A stretch of 64,000 nt of DNA from NCBI RefSeq assembly GCF_030936135.1, contig NC_082596.1, positions 2,456,155 to 2,520,154 on the forward strand, read 5' to 3'. The notes beneath the pieces are model-generated. The model did not search any database and was not told the origin of the DNA. It saw nothing but the letters and a program-made list of their open reading frames with translations. Shown here in pieces: positions 11,026-21,935 of the stretch. The stretch is from Gavia stellata (Eukaryota > Chordata > Aves > Gaviiformes > Gaviidae). Each line of letters starts with the position of its first letter. Positions within the stretch are counted from its first letter, which is position 1. Made by a program: the position numbers and the translations under genes.

Positions 11026-12240
11026 ATGCAGCTGGATAATGTCACCAATGCGGGCATCCACTCCTTCCAGGGGCACCGTGGAGTTGCCAACAAGCCCAAT
11101 GTGATCCTGCAGATAGGGAAATGCAGGGCAGAAATGTTGGAGCATGTCAGGAGGACCCACCGGCACCTCCTGTCTGAGGTCTCCAAGCAGGTGGAGCGCG
11201 AGCTGAAAGGCTTGCAGAAATCAGTGGGGAAGTTAGAGAATAACTTAGAGGACCATGTCCCAACTGATAACCAAAGATGGAAGAAGTCCATCAAGGCCTG
11301 CCTGGCCAGGTGCCAGGAGACCATTGCCCATCTGGAGAGGTGGGTCAAGAGAGAGATGAATGTTTGGAAGGAGGTCTTTTTCCGTCTGGAGAAGTGGGCG
11401 GACCGTCTGGAGTCCATGGGAGGCAAATATTGCCCTGGGGACCATGGCAAGCAGACTGTGTCTGTTGGGGTGGGAGGCCCAGAGATAAGGCCAAGTGAGG
11501 GGGAGATTTATGACTATGCCCTTGATATGAGCCAAATGTATGCGCTGACCCCTCCTCCTGGGGAGGTGCCCAGCATCCCGCAGGGCCACGATTCCTACCA
11601 GTGGGTCTCTGTGTCGGAGGATGCTCCAGCCTCCCCAGTGGAGACCCAGGTCTTTGAGGATCCCCGGGAGTTCTTGAGCCACTTGGAGGAATACTTAAAG
11701 CAGGTGGGTGGAACAGAGGAATATTGGCTGTCTCAGATCCAAAACCACATGAACGGCCCAGCTAAAAAGTGGTGGGAATACAAGCAGGACTCTGTCAAGA
11801 ACTGGGTCGAGTTCAAGAAGGAGTTCCTGCAGTACAGCGAGGGGACTCTGACTAGGGATGCTATCAAAAGGGAGCTGGATTTGCCCCAGAAAGAGGGGGA
11901 GCCCCTGGACCAGTTCCTTTGGCGCAAGAGAGACTTGTACCAGACCCTCTATGTTGATGCAGATGAGGAGGAAATTATCCAGTATGTGGTAGGCACTCTC
12001 CAGCCCAAACTGAAGCGCTTCTTGAGTTACCCCTTGCCCAAGACCTTAGAGCAGCTGATCCAAAGAGGGAAGGAAGTCCAAGGCAACATGGACCACTCTG
12101 AGGAGCCCAGCCCACAGAGGACCCCTGAGATTCAATCAGGAGATTCTGTGGAGAGCGTGCCTCCCTCAACCACTGCTAGTCCCGTGCCAAGCAACGGGAC
12201 TCAACCTGAGCCCCCTAGCCCACCAGCTACTGTCATATGA
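11026..12240 (+). CDS. ARC: Activity-regulated cytoskeleton-associated protein (Arc/Arg3.1)
   Basis: 404-residue single-exon ORF, close to the 396 residues of mammalian ARC. ARC is a neuronal immediate-early protein of dendrites, synapses and nucleus. It promotes AMPA-receptor endocytosis and can form virus-like capsids carrying RNA. It was domesticated from a Ty3/gypsy-type retrotransposon gag. Domains seen: N-terminal basic, helical region with predicted coiled coil at about 35-130, holding cysteines C92 and C96 (palmitoylation region) and the MNVWKEV assembly-helix motif at 111-117; acidic linker about 150-208; capsid N-lobe about 209-278 (FEDPREFLSHLEEYL start, KKWW at 247-250); capsid C-lobe about 280-352, with a major-homology-like segment around EPLDQFLWRKRDLYQ (292-306); Pro/Ser/Thr-rich tail 359-402. 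No CCHC zinc knuckle, as in other vertebrate ARC. Start chosen: first AUG, G at -3 (GAGCCATGC), matching the family N terminus. No frameshift or internal stop. Confidence 0.97.
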   Translation: MQLDNVTNAGIHSFQGHRGVANKPNVILQIGKCRAEMLEHVRRTHRHLLSEVSKQVERELKGLQKSVGKLENNLEDHVPTDNQRWKKSIKACLARCQETIAHLERWVKREMNVWKEVFFRLEKWADRLESMGGKYCPGDHGKQTVSVGVGGPEIRPSEGEIYDYALDMSQMYALTPPPGEVPSIPQGHDSYQWVSVSEDAPASPVETQVFEDPREFLSHLEEYLKQVGGTEEYWLSQIQNHMNGPAKKWWEYKQDSVKNWVEFKKEFLQYSEGTLTRDAIKRELDLPQKEGEPLDQFLWRKRDLYQTLYVDADEEEIIQYVVGTLQPKLKRFLSYPLPKTLEQLIQRGKEVQGNMDHSEEPSPQRTPEIQSGDSVESVPPSTTASPVPSNGTQPEPPSPPATVI

Positions 12241-13810
12241 GCTAGTCCGAGGGAGACAGCAGTCTGGGTTACATGAAAGGGAGAAGGGGGTGTATTTAGG
12301 AAGCTTCTCCTTGGAGAGAGGTTCTGGCTGAGACGAGACATGAGGTGTGCTCAGTCCAACAGCCCATAGCAGAGGAATTAACTTTGCTTGTGGGGGGAGG
12401 GAGGTGGTGGGGGAGAGGCACCTTAGGATGTGGTTGCCCACCTCACCTGAGCCATGCAATACAGTGGTGCTGGAGATACTGCTTGCACCACTGTGGGGAA
12501 TGGACAATTTTATGAGATCCCTGACAAGAAACTAGAGACAATTCCCAACTTCAGAGGCAGCCGCTTAGCACTGGCAGCTTTCAAGGACTTCATACGAGTG
12601 CAGCAATTGGCTGAGGGTTCCTACCCATCTGGATCTCTCCTTCTTCTCTCCTCCCTCTTCTGAAGAGGTGTTCCTGTCCTGAGAAGACCTCTTTCTTTTG
12701 ACCCTTTCCCATTTCTGATTTACCTCTGGGCTTCTGTTCACTTGGCAGTCTCCTGTTCTTACTTGCTCCAAAGGATTAAATAATTTTTTAGATTTTTTTT
12801 TCTTTAAGAAGAAATCCTATGACTTAAGGAACTGAAAACTTTAGGAATATGGATTATTTTTAGTGCTTTCCATTTCACTGCACCTAATACTTGCTTTAAT
12901 GTTTTTCCTCTCAAGAGGCTCTTACTCGCTTACTTCTTGTCTTAGTTTCTGCTCACTCCAGTCAAGGCCACTGCAGTGCAGAGGCAAATTTCACCGTTTC
13001 TCTGCACATTATACTGTGCATTCAGCAGGAAAGAGTTTTAAATTAAATTCTGAGCTCATTTATTCAAGGGGCAGACTTCTTCCTTTCAGAGAAGAGAGGG
13101 TGCCAAGGTGGACAGAGGAGGCACCAGAGCTATTTTGAGAGGGTGGGGGGAGGTAAGGGAAATAAATCCTTATACTTTGAATGAAACGAACAAACACATC
13201 CTAAATTCAGAGCAAAATATCCCCAGAGCAGCAAATCGAGTCCATGCTGATATGTGGAGACAACAGGAGCTTTTGCCAAGTAAAAGCATAAAGAAGTGAA
13301 GAGAGGAGCTGTGTGTCCCAGCACAGTTTCAGCCTGCGCATCACAACAAAGAGTTTCTGCTCACACAGACAGACTCAAAATGTTCTTGGAAAGCCTGGCA
13401 CCCCTGCCCTGGAGCACCTGAGGACAGAGCATTGTCTGTTCACAAAGAACTTTCTACAACGTCTTGCCATGGATGGAGGCGGACTTGGTCTCTGTGACAT
13501 TTTCCATGTCGAGACAGTAACGCTCAGCGTTCACCTTGCTTTGGCTAACGACTGATGATAGGACTTTGAGATGAAACTGCTGCAAGACATATTCAGGAAG
13601 TTTGGCTCTTCAAAGCTTCTTGAGGCTGAACACATCTTGAGCATCATCTGCATTCATCACCAGACCAAATAAACAACACCTCCGCAAGAGATGCAGCAGG
13701 GATGCAACAACAGGAGTGCCCCTGGGATGCTCCTGGCACTACTACAGCAGTGACGTGTGGCACCGGTGGCTCGGAAGGCCTTTGGTGTGCCTCCTTCTAA
13801 GAGGCTGAAG
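12241..13810 (+). other. ARC 3' UTR, exon 1 portion (inferred)
   Basis: Non-coding sequence after the ARC stop. It contains a G-rich stretch near 12391-12417, another near 13141-13152, AT-rich stretches near 12776-12850 and an internal AATAAA at 13668-13673 that could allow a shorter transcript. The exon end is placed at AAG/GTAAGA (13810/13811). An alternative donor is GAG/GTAAGG at 13152/13153. No repeat insertion is seen. Confidence 0.5.
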
Positions 13811-14376
13811 GTAAGACAACTCTCTGACATTCTCCTCTGCACTCCTCAGACCTAAATTAGCCATAGTAGGAACCTTGCAGTGGGATAAAAATAAATCTGA
13901 AATGGGACATGAAGCATTGTAAGTGACAGATTAGGGTTGGGAGAAAGGGGAAGGGAGAGCCAGCCAAAGGGAATTAAAGGCCAGTGAGTGGGAAAAGTTT
14001 CCAAACAGGACAGTATCTTGCACTTTCTGATTAACATGGGGAGGAAATGGGATGTTTCTTCATTAGTCCAGCCCAAGGACCTGCCCCATGAAGCTCTGGG
14101 CTCAAGTCTCCAGCTGTGATGACACATTACATGTCCATGCACAGCCCAAAGAAGATGCATATCTGCTCTGCACCCTTGCTAGAAGTAAGTCGGTCTCAGG
14201 AACAGCGGGGGCTCTCCTCTCACTTGTTCAGAGTGAGTTAGTTTGGCAGTGGCTGTGTCTGCAGAGAGGAGGGAGCTTTTCTCACTAATGACCTGAGATG
14301 AGTGGTGGGGGAGTGGGTGTCATTGCTGAGGATGAGCTGGCCGTGCATTACAAGCATTATCTTCTTTTGGTTACAG
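13811..14376 (+). other. Predicted ARC 3' UTR intron 1
   Basis: Starts with GTAAGA, a strong donor, and ends with a pyrimidine-rich TCTTCTTTTGGTTACAG acceptor. About 566 nt. Mammalian ARC genes have two introns, both in the 3' UTR; finding two here in the same place supports the prediction. The donor is the less certain end. Confidence 0.5.
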
Positions 14377-14545
14377 TGACTCACTCAGATCCTCCTCTGA
14401 GAAGGAATCACTTCACAGTGCTCAGGATTCAGAAGGAAAGCCAAAGAGAAAAAGCTTCAAAACCAAGGATTCAACATCAGACCTGCTGTCAGGATCCCCA
14501 GCCACCGATTGCCAGATCCACTGTCTGAAGGAAAGACTGGCACAG
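14377..14545 (+). other. Predicted ARC 3' UTR exon 2
   Basis: A 169-nt segment bounded by a strong acceptor (TTGGTTACAG) and a strong donor (CACAG/GTAATG), a normal internal-exon size. It would be untranslated, lying after the stop codon in exon 1. Confidence 0.55.
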
Positions 14546-14941
14546 GTAATGACCTCTCATCTTACCCTTGTGGACCTTTCTTAGCCTCCCCAGTGCCCTG
14601 ACCCGAGATATTGAATAGCCCGGGTGCAAATGTCTGTGCTGGTCTTGAGACCTCAGTCCCAATGGTTGCAAGAGACTGGCACCAGCAGATAGGTGGGATT
14701 TCACCTTCTTGACATAGGAACCCAAACACCAGCCCCAATGATTAATGCTCTGGGGACAGTGCACATCATGCCTTTCTTTCTGCTGGACCATTGGCAAATA
14801 CTTAGACACCAATACCTAGTGGGACCTCCAGGCTGCAGAAACCCAGTGGGAACAGCTGAATTTAACCCCATCTCCTGAGAAATTCCCTGTACTCTCCACT
14901 TTAGATATCTAACCGGAGCTGCTGCATTTTTTCTTTTACAG
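14546..14941 (+). other. Predicted ARC 3' UTR intron 2
   Basis: GTAATG donor, then TCTAAC (14908-14913) as a branch-point match about 28 nt before the acceptor TTTTTTCTTTTACAG. About 396 nt. All three splice signals are good, so this is the better supported of the two introns. Confidence 0.6.
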
Positions 14942-16725
14942 ACATCCCTGCTGCTGTTGCTGAGTTTCTTTCCCTGTGTCCAAGAGTCCTGCTTTCCTAG
15001 GGGAAAAGAGAGTGCTGCAGGAAGACAGAGGGCAAATCATGCACCAAAGAGCCTCCCATGCAGTGCAATGCCATGTTCAAGGTGCTGAGAGCCAGAATGA
15101 AAGGGAGAAGCCTCTTCCAACAGGACAAAGAAAAGCCTGAGCTGGTGCAGGTACTGCAAGCACAGAAGAAAGTGTTGAGGATGAAAAGAGAAACCAAAAG
15201 GCAGAACAGAAGAATCAAGTCTGGGCTTTGGGGACAGCAAGGATGCTGGGCTTGTACTAACTCTCTGTTGAGATACCATACCTCTGCAATTTGGGGCCAC
15301 TGGGACTCACCTAAAGAAATCTTCACTAGACGATCAGTTAAAAAAACTTTCCTGATTAACTTTGCCAAATGACTGACCCTACCTAGGCTACGAACCCTCC
15401 GTGCTATTAATGCTGTAACTCATTTTTCCTGAGTTGAGGGTAGCTTCATTTCATGCGGGTATCAGTTTTCAAACCTCAAAGGGCTCTGGAGGTTCGGAGA
15501 AGCATCCTGCGGTCCAGATGCTTGTCTGAACTGCTTGAGCCTGCACAACTGGGCCAGCTGTCTTACCAGAAAGGAGAGCCTTGTGAGACAGCAGGTGCTA
15601 CCTGGATCTGCATGGGCCAGAGTTGCCGCAAGAACTGGGGTTCTTGTGCTGGCTTTGGCGTGACTGTTTCCATCCAGACCCAGGGAGCGCAAAAGGTGTG
15701 CAAAAGGCAAGAGCTTGCGTGAGTTGAACAAGACAGGTTTGGTTCACATCTCAGCTGAAGAGGTCCAGTTGGTTCCTCTCTCTTCCAGAGCCAACTGTCC
15801 CAGGTATGCGTGTGTGCGTGTCAGTGCGGGTGTATGTGTGTTGAGCAATCAATTCCACGTAACTAAATTCTGTGGTGTTTTGTTGCATTTGATCTAAACC
15901 AATGGGACCTAACGTGCATTCCAACAATGCTCAGCAAAAATGTCCAGGACTGGAAAATCATGGAAAACCATGTAAAGGCAGACTTCATAGGCATCATCTC
16001 AAGGTCAAAATGATGTTTAATTTTGAGGTGCTTAATTTCCACAGTTCCTTTCAAGGGACTTGACTGCCTCAATAGGCATTTTATTTTTCCATAGGCTTTC
16101 CTGCCTTCTTAATGAATTAGCCTGTCTGTGCTACTTGGTCATTTGGTCCTGAGGTTTATACATTTTCAGCTGACTTTTTGGAGTGTGCAGAACTGAATCT
16201 CCTGGACTCATTTTATTTCAATTATTGCTCCTAGCAGATTGGAGCTTTACTTGTAGCACCCTGGTTTATATTACCAGCCTCTCCAGGAAGGACTGGTAGT
16301 TTATTTTCCTGGGGCAAAGTCACGTGAATGAAGAAGTGTGTATGTGTTGTGTCTGTGAAATTTTAGCAGATTTGAACCACTGGATTTTGTTTTCCTTAGG
16401 CAATTTTACATTTGACTCTGACAAAATTACTTTAGAGTTTTTATTTTTACTAGAGATATTATTAATTCAAACAACCTTGTACAAAAGGCAAACACATTGA
16501 ATGACAACAGGTTATAGGGGTTGAAGCCAAAAGGTCTTTGTAAGCCGACATCACTTGCCCTAGATATGACTGTATCAGGCAGTTTATTCCTCGTGTGTCA
16601 TGTTGGAGTTACAAGATCACACCAAGCCACTAGAACCTATCAATAGAATAGTGCTACACTCTATTTGCTATTGTAGCAAAGCCTTTTGTAGATTTATACA
16701 ATAAAACTTTGAAATATCTGCTTCA
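14942..16725 (+). other. Predicted ARC terminal 3' UTR exon
   Basis: About 1.8 kb of untranslated sequence from the intron 2 acceptor to the poly(A) signal. The last 800 bp are AT-rich and free of recognised repeats. In mammals the ARC 3' UTR carries dendritic-targeting and translational-control elements; their counterparts could not be located by eye. Confidence 0.5.
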
Positions 16726-16735
16726 ATTGTTTTGT
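16700..16735 (+). terminator. Likely ARC polyadenylation signal
   Basis: AATAAA at 16700-16705, within ACAATAAAAC, is followed within 40 nt by a GU/U-rich stretch (TTGTTTTGTGCCTTGC, then TTTTTTGTC), the layout of a strong poly(A) site. It is the best such site downstream of the ARC coding region. Confidence 0.65.
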
Positions 16736-18984
16736 GCCTTGCTTTTTTGTCTTTCTTCCTTGGTTCATGGGAGGCTCAAGTATCTATTGCCCTCTGAAGA
16801 TTTGGTCTTGTCAGCCATTTAGGCTTATTTGACTCCTGAAATCATCCTTCTCAGCAAAAGCTGATGTTTGACATAAAAATGAAATGTACTGGGCCTTTGA
16901 GGAAGAGTGGCTGGATATAGAAAATATGGAGGTGTTTTAAGGGGGTTGTTTAGCATCTCAGATTGAGTCAATGTAGCCCAAGCGGCTGGGAGAAATGGTC
17001 CTTTGTGGGACTGTGGATTGTGCAGGACTCTTGTTGTGTACAGCTAAGAGAAAGGCTATTGAAACACAGGGCAATCCCATTCCCACCCATGCTTGAGAGG
17101 TAATATGCACAGAAGAGCTGAGGCAAGTCAGGGCAAGGTAAAGAAATCGCTAAGCCTGAATCAGCTCTGCTTGATATCCAAAGAGACTTCAGCAGTCAGA
17201 AGAGGCAGCACTCAGCAGCACAGAGACCCAGGAGCTACTATCAGGCTGGTGCTTTGCTACCTATCATCTGATGTGTTCCCCTACAGCAGGGTTCTTATCC
17301 ATTCCTTGGGTTGATTACCTTTAAAGCAACTCTGGGTTATCGGGCCTGGAGGAAGGGAACATAGCAGGGGATGTAGCTCAGAATGTTTTAAATTGAAATG
17401 AGTATCTAGGGTGGGATCAAAGTTCTGGCCCCAAAGAACTTCAGTCCATGGAGATGGAGGACTCTGCTCTGCCTCTGCAAATCCCTCCTCTTCTGAAAAG
17501 TTTTTGCACTCAGGTGGATTTAGCCCCCATTCCCTGCTGCGTCCCTGGTCTCTCTCCAACAAGGAGGGTGTTACGACTAACAGTCCAGGGTGTGATGCAA
17601 CTGGTAATGTGCGCTTCGGTAGGTCAACTGGAGAAACAAATGGACTCATTCCTTTCACAACAGGCACTAAATGTCCATTGCCAAATGAACCTCCCAGTTA
17701 ATCCCTTCTGAGCTCAGGTTGGAAAAGCAGAACATGGTCTGGTGGCCAAAGATGCCTAAAGGACCGCTTCTAACCCTTGTGTCTTCACCTCTTTACAGCT
17801 CATTCAACCACAAACTCTTACCAAGAGTGAGAAAAAAACTTTGAAGATGCAATTTGGGTCCACAGCTGAACTCTGCCTTTGTGCCCTTAACTACTGTTGT
17901 GAGTAAAGAGGTGACACACAAGCATTGAGGTGATAGACCAGCAACAGGCGTGCAGCCAGTGTCATCCCATCCTGGGACCGTATAGGAGAAATTGGGCAGG
18001 AGAGCAGAGTTAGACTTTGTATGGTCTATGGACATGGCCAAGGGGCTGGGTCTCCTGCAAGGACCAACCTGTTGCCTCGCAGAGTAAAAAGCAAGAGCTG
18101 CTCAGCTGGAGGTGCTGAGCTTTTCCAGCAGAGGGGGGCAGAACTCCACTGTACGCTGTGGGAATTAAAATTAAAAAAATGTTATAAAGAGAAAATTCTG
18201 TCCTTGTCATCATCCATCCCCACACGGCCCATTCCCACAGCTTCAGCGATACAAGATCAGTGGTTGCTTCAGTGGAAGAGGTCTGAGGGCAAGGAGAGAA
18301 GGGGTGATGAGAGGTCAGTGTGGAGAGGTGAGGAGTACTGATGGCCAAGTTACGGTGGAAGAAGATGGACAGGATGGGGATGCCCTGCTGAGGGAGGTGG
18401 GAAAGGTAGGTGAGGCTGGAAAACTCCTAACTGTGTTGGATAAACTTGGAAGGTTTCCAATTTTGTTCCAGAGCCTTCCAGATTTGAATCTAATAATTGT
18501 TATTTACTTTCTTTCTGACAGTTCTGGATGAAAATCCCTAGAGAGTCACTGGGCCTACACCTTCATTTAATGAAGAAATGCCTTATTACTGCTCCTGGCT
18601 CTATCAGCAGGGAGTCACCTGGGATAGATATAGCCCAGAGATGGATTAACTGCCTCAAACTAGTTGAATCCCCCCCCAAATCAAAGTGGGAACCATCCCT
18701 GTATTTTCTGGGGCATGATCCAAAATGCAGAGACATTCACAAGCATCCTTCCACTGGTGGAGAAGGCATGTGGTGTCAAACACTTAAAGAATTGAGAAAA
18801 AATCATTAATTCACACTTACTTGATTTCTTTTTTTCCTTCTCTCTTTATTATGGCTGTGCTTATGAGCTCCTTAATTTGCTTATTCAGACAGCTTAAAGA
18901 AAGTGCTATATAGACCTTCTCAGAGTATTGCATTGGTATATTAGTTGTTCTCTTTTTTTTTTTTTTTTCCTTCTATCGCCTTCT

Positions 18985-19235
18985 TTTTTAATCAAAGTGA
19001 TTGCACCGGTCAATCATGTAAATCATATTTATTGACTTTTCAGGCAGGCATGTGTTTGTGCACAGCCTAACTGCTCCCCTGGAGCCACTTTTTCCAGCAA
19101 AGCAATGTGTAATTAGGGAGGCTGTGAAACTTTCATTATTGACACAATTGGCTATAATGGCTCCACTTATCACATCAATATGATGCTCTGGTGAGCGCTG
19201 GGTGCTCACTCTGATCATGGAGCTGGATGTTATCT
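18985..19235. promoter_or_regulatory. Candidate conserved non-coding element
   Basis: A non-repetitive stretch with several homeodomain-like and AT-rich motifs: TAATCA, CAATCATGTAAATCA, TTTATTGAC, GTAATTAGG and CAATATGATG. Such density is often seen in vertebrate enhancers. The call rests on motif texture alone; conservation was not tested. Confidence 0.25.
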
Positions 19236-20852
19236 TAGACCTTTTCCCAGAGATACTAATTCGTACTAAGTATGAATTGCAGGCAGGTGATATGCTTTTT
19301 ACAGCTGATATCTAATCATTAAAAATTGAAAGGAGGATTGCTATGTGCAAAATGGGGCTCAATTCAGCAAACAGTTTTAGGTGAAAAAAAGGTAGTTAAT
19401 AATTGTCAAAGGGGCAGCCATTTTCTTCACTTTTTAGGCTACATTTAGGACTTCTTAGGAACGCATTTCTGAAAGTTGAAGTGATCATGCAGTATCAGTG
19501 TGTTGTTCAATCTTTCCACCTTTCATGTTTATTAACGTTCAACCTGTTAACTTGTATCATGCAAAAACAGAGACTCCTGAAGTCACTAAAAGCCTACAGG
19601 TTTCTGATCTAGAGTTGCTGAATAGAGGACAGTAGTTCTATTGTTTCCACATAGGCACAGACTGAATGTTCTCACCCAATATTAGAGAAAAGAATTGAAG
19701 CACAAGCCATAAATCCCTAGAAAACCAGTTTTCATTTAGTCCTGAAGCTTACAGACCCACTTGCTGACATAAAGTGTTTCTTTATTTCTAAAGGAATAGA
19801 ATCTTGACATTTTCAAAATGAACCTTTTTGACTTTTTGTTTTTAAAAAACATCACTTAAAAACTGACTTCAACTTGAAAAACCACAAAAGAAAGAAGGAA
19901 AAAAAAAGAAGACAAGAAAGGTTAGAAAGCTCAAAAAAGAAATGGAATGAACTGTTTTGGGACTCAGAGGCATGTGCTGAGTTGGTGCAAGAAGAAATAT
20001 TTTATTTAATCTTCGATTTAATCCATTGGGATATTAGGAGAGTTTCTCTTCTCACTTGATCTTGCCCCATTTTGCCCTCTTTTGATTTGACTATTCAACT
20101 AAAAAAACTCCATTATTTCCCTTGTTACAAAAAATACACCCTCTGTGCTACAATGCTGCAGACCAGTGATGCAGAATTTTCTGGGTGTCACTGGAATAGT
20201 GTGAATCCCTTCCTTACCCAAAAGGACGACATTTTCCCAACAGGGTAGAGGAACAATCCCTTTTTGTAACCAGGATTACAGAGCCTACGTTACACACTTG
20301 AAAAATTACAAATCCACTCACTGGAGGGCCCAAATTCACTGCCGATTTTGACACCAGCAGAAGCCAAACTTAAGGTTCTCACCTTAAAGGCTGTCCTCAG
20401 CTTAGGCAGTGATATCAGTGCAGTACTTGAGGCAGTCTGTGCTGACGGTCAGTTATAGCCTGCCCTGGAGTTCAGGGTCCGTTTGTACTTTTGTCATCTC
20501 AAAGTAGAAACAAAGGGAACACAAACAATGGGAATTGCCAAGAGGCTCTGGATGGCAAAGCTGTGCATGTTGTGCTGTGGAGGTAGATGTAGACTAATGG
20601 TGATTGTGGTTTGCGTTGTCATCTCCCACTGGCTCAGGATCTCAGCTTCTCCTATCCACCCTGTGCACTCATCTAGCCCTCTGTCCAGCTGGTCGTGTTG
20701 TGTCCCTGGGTCACAACCATGGTTAAGGGGAAGATGACAATAATGTAAAAGAGCCCTCAATGAAGGCAGGCACACTAGACACCAAGTAAAGCACTTCTTC
20801 CCCACCTTGGCTCCCCAATTACCTGTGTCTTGCCTAAAAATTCTCTTTAGAG

Positions 20853-20884
20853 ACTCACAAGCAATTTTACTCACAAGCAATTTT
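20853..20884. repeat. Perfect 16-bp tandem duplication
   Basis: ACTCACAAGCAATTTT occurs twice head to tail with no mismatch. Confidence 0.9.
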
Positions 20885-21829
20885 TTCATGCCATATGGAG
20901 TAATTGATCCTGGAAACCTGGTGAGGAGAGGGCAATACCAAAGCAGACTTTCTAGATAGTACAGGGGTTCCTTTAGCACTGTTCTCATGGAGGAAGACCT
21001 GGGAAGGACTTTATGTACCAACCATATCCAGGGCAGGAGAGGAAATCCTGTGGTCACTCTACCCCCATTCATGTAGCTAGCTGGCTCCTGGGCTTGTTAC
21101 AACCTGTAATGGTCACGCTTCTGCCCTGGTCCCCGTAGCTTAGCAGACCTCTCAGCAACCTGATGGTCCCCAAAACTGTGGAGAAAAACTGACTCATTTG
21201 CAGTCAGTGCCCCATCCAAAAACACACTTTCCAGACCTGGTCCTGACCTACCATGCTCTATTAGGAAACCAGAGACAAATTCACCCGAAGGACTTCCCTG
21301 TGCCTAGGCAGCTTTTGGGGCTAGCATGGTTACCCCTATAACAGTGGCCAGGACTTGATGGACAGTAGCACGTCCATCTGACATGGTAGCTGGCTAAATT
21401 TTCCAAGCAAATAACCCTCTTCTTGCTTACAGAATAAGGTCTGGCTTTGACACAAGCCTGGAGCAAGACCTAATCTCTGTATGCCTGCGACTACCCTTCT
21501 TAAACATGTGGATGAGATGCTCTTATGGTGATGTGAACAAGTGCTGAGCTGCTGTGCGTATTCAGGCTGAGCTTAGACATTGAGTGACTTCTCCAGCCAC
21601 TGAAAGGCCAACAGCAATTTGTTATAATCTGCATGCTTTGCATTCCTAGTGTCATTGGGGACATCTGGGATGTGGTGTCCTGGTTTTCCCAGAGGAGGCG
21701 GAGGTTGGAGAGAGGGATTTACTAAATGTCTGAGGGTGAAGGCAGGAAGGAAAACTGGCTGCAGACACCTCTGTCTCATGAAGGGCCCCTATTGACATAT
21801 TGCTTCCATAGCACACATCCACCTAACAC

Positions 21830-21935
21830 AGATCATTCCCATTTCATAGGTGTGGAAACTGAGGCACACAGCTGAATTACTTGCAAGTGTTAGAAGCAGA
21901 GGGCAGTATGGGGTTTCCCAGGATAGCACATCCAC
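21830..21935 (-). mobile_element. Probable MIR/CORE-SINE relic
   Basis: The string GGAAACTGAGGCACACAGCTG, with an upstream CCCATTTCATAGG and a downstream TTACTTGCAAG, resembles the central core of MIR-type SINEs read on the minus strand. It is short and diverged. Such relics predate the bird-mammal split and are sparse in bird genomes. Confidence 0.55.

Larger units (their letters stand above)
16736..21829. other. Intergenic DNA downstream of ARC
   Basis: No supported gene. Reading frames (up to 192 codons on the minus strand at 20494-21072) have no recognised domain. Contains poly(T) near 18951-18968, a candidate conserved element near 19.0-19.2 kb and a perfect 16-bp tandem duplication at 20853-20884. 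Confidence 0.6.

Noticed and set aside
10980..11682. Frames of 156 and 145 codons antisense to ARC
   Set aside because: They mirror the constrained codon use of ARC on the opposite strand and have no independent support.
20494..21072. Minus-strand frame of 192 codons
   Set aside because: No recognised domain and no supporting promoter or splice context. Chance frame in repeat-poor DNA.
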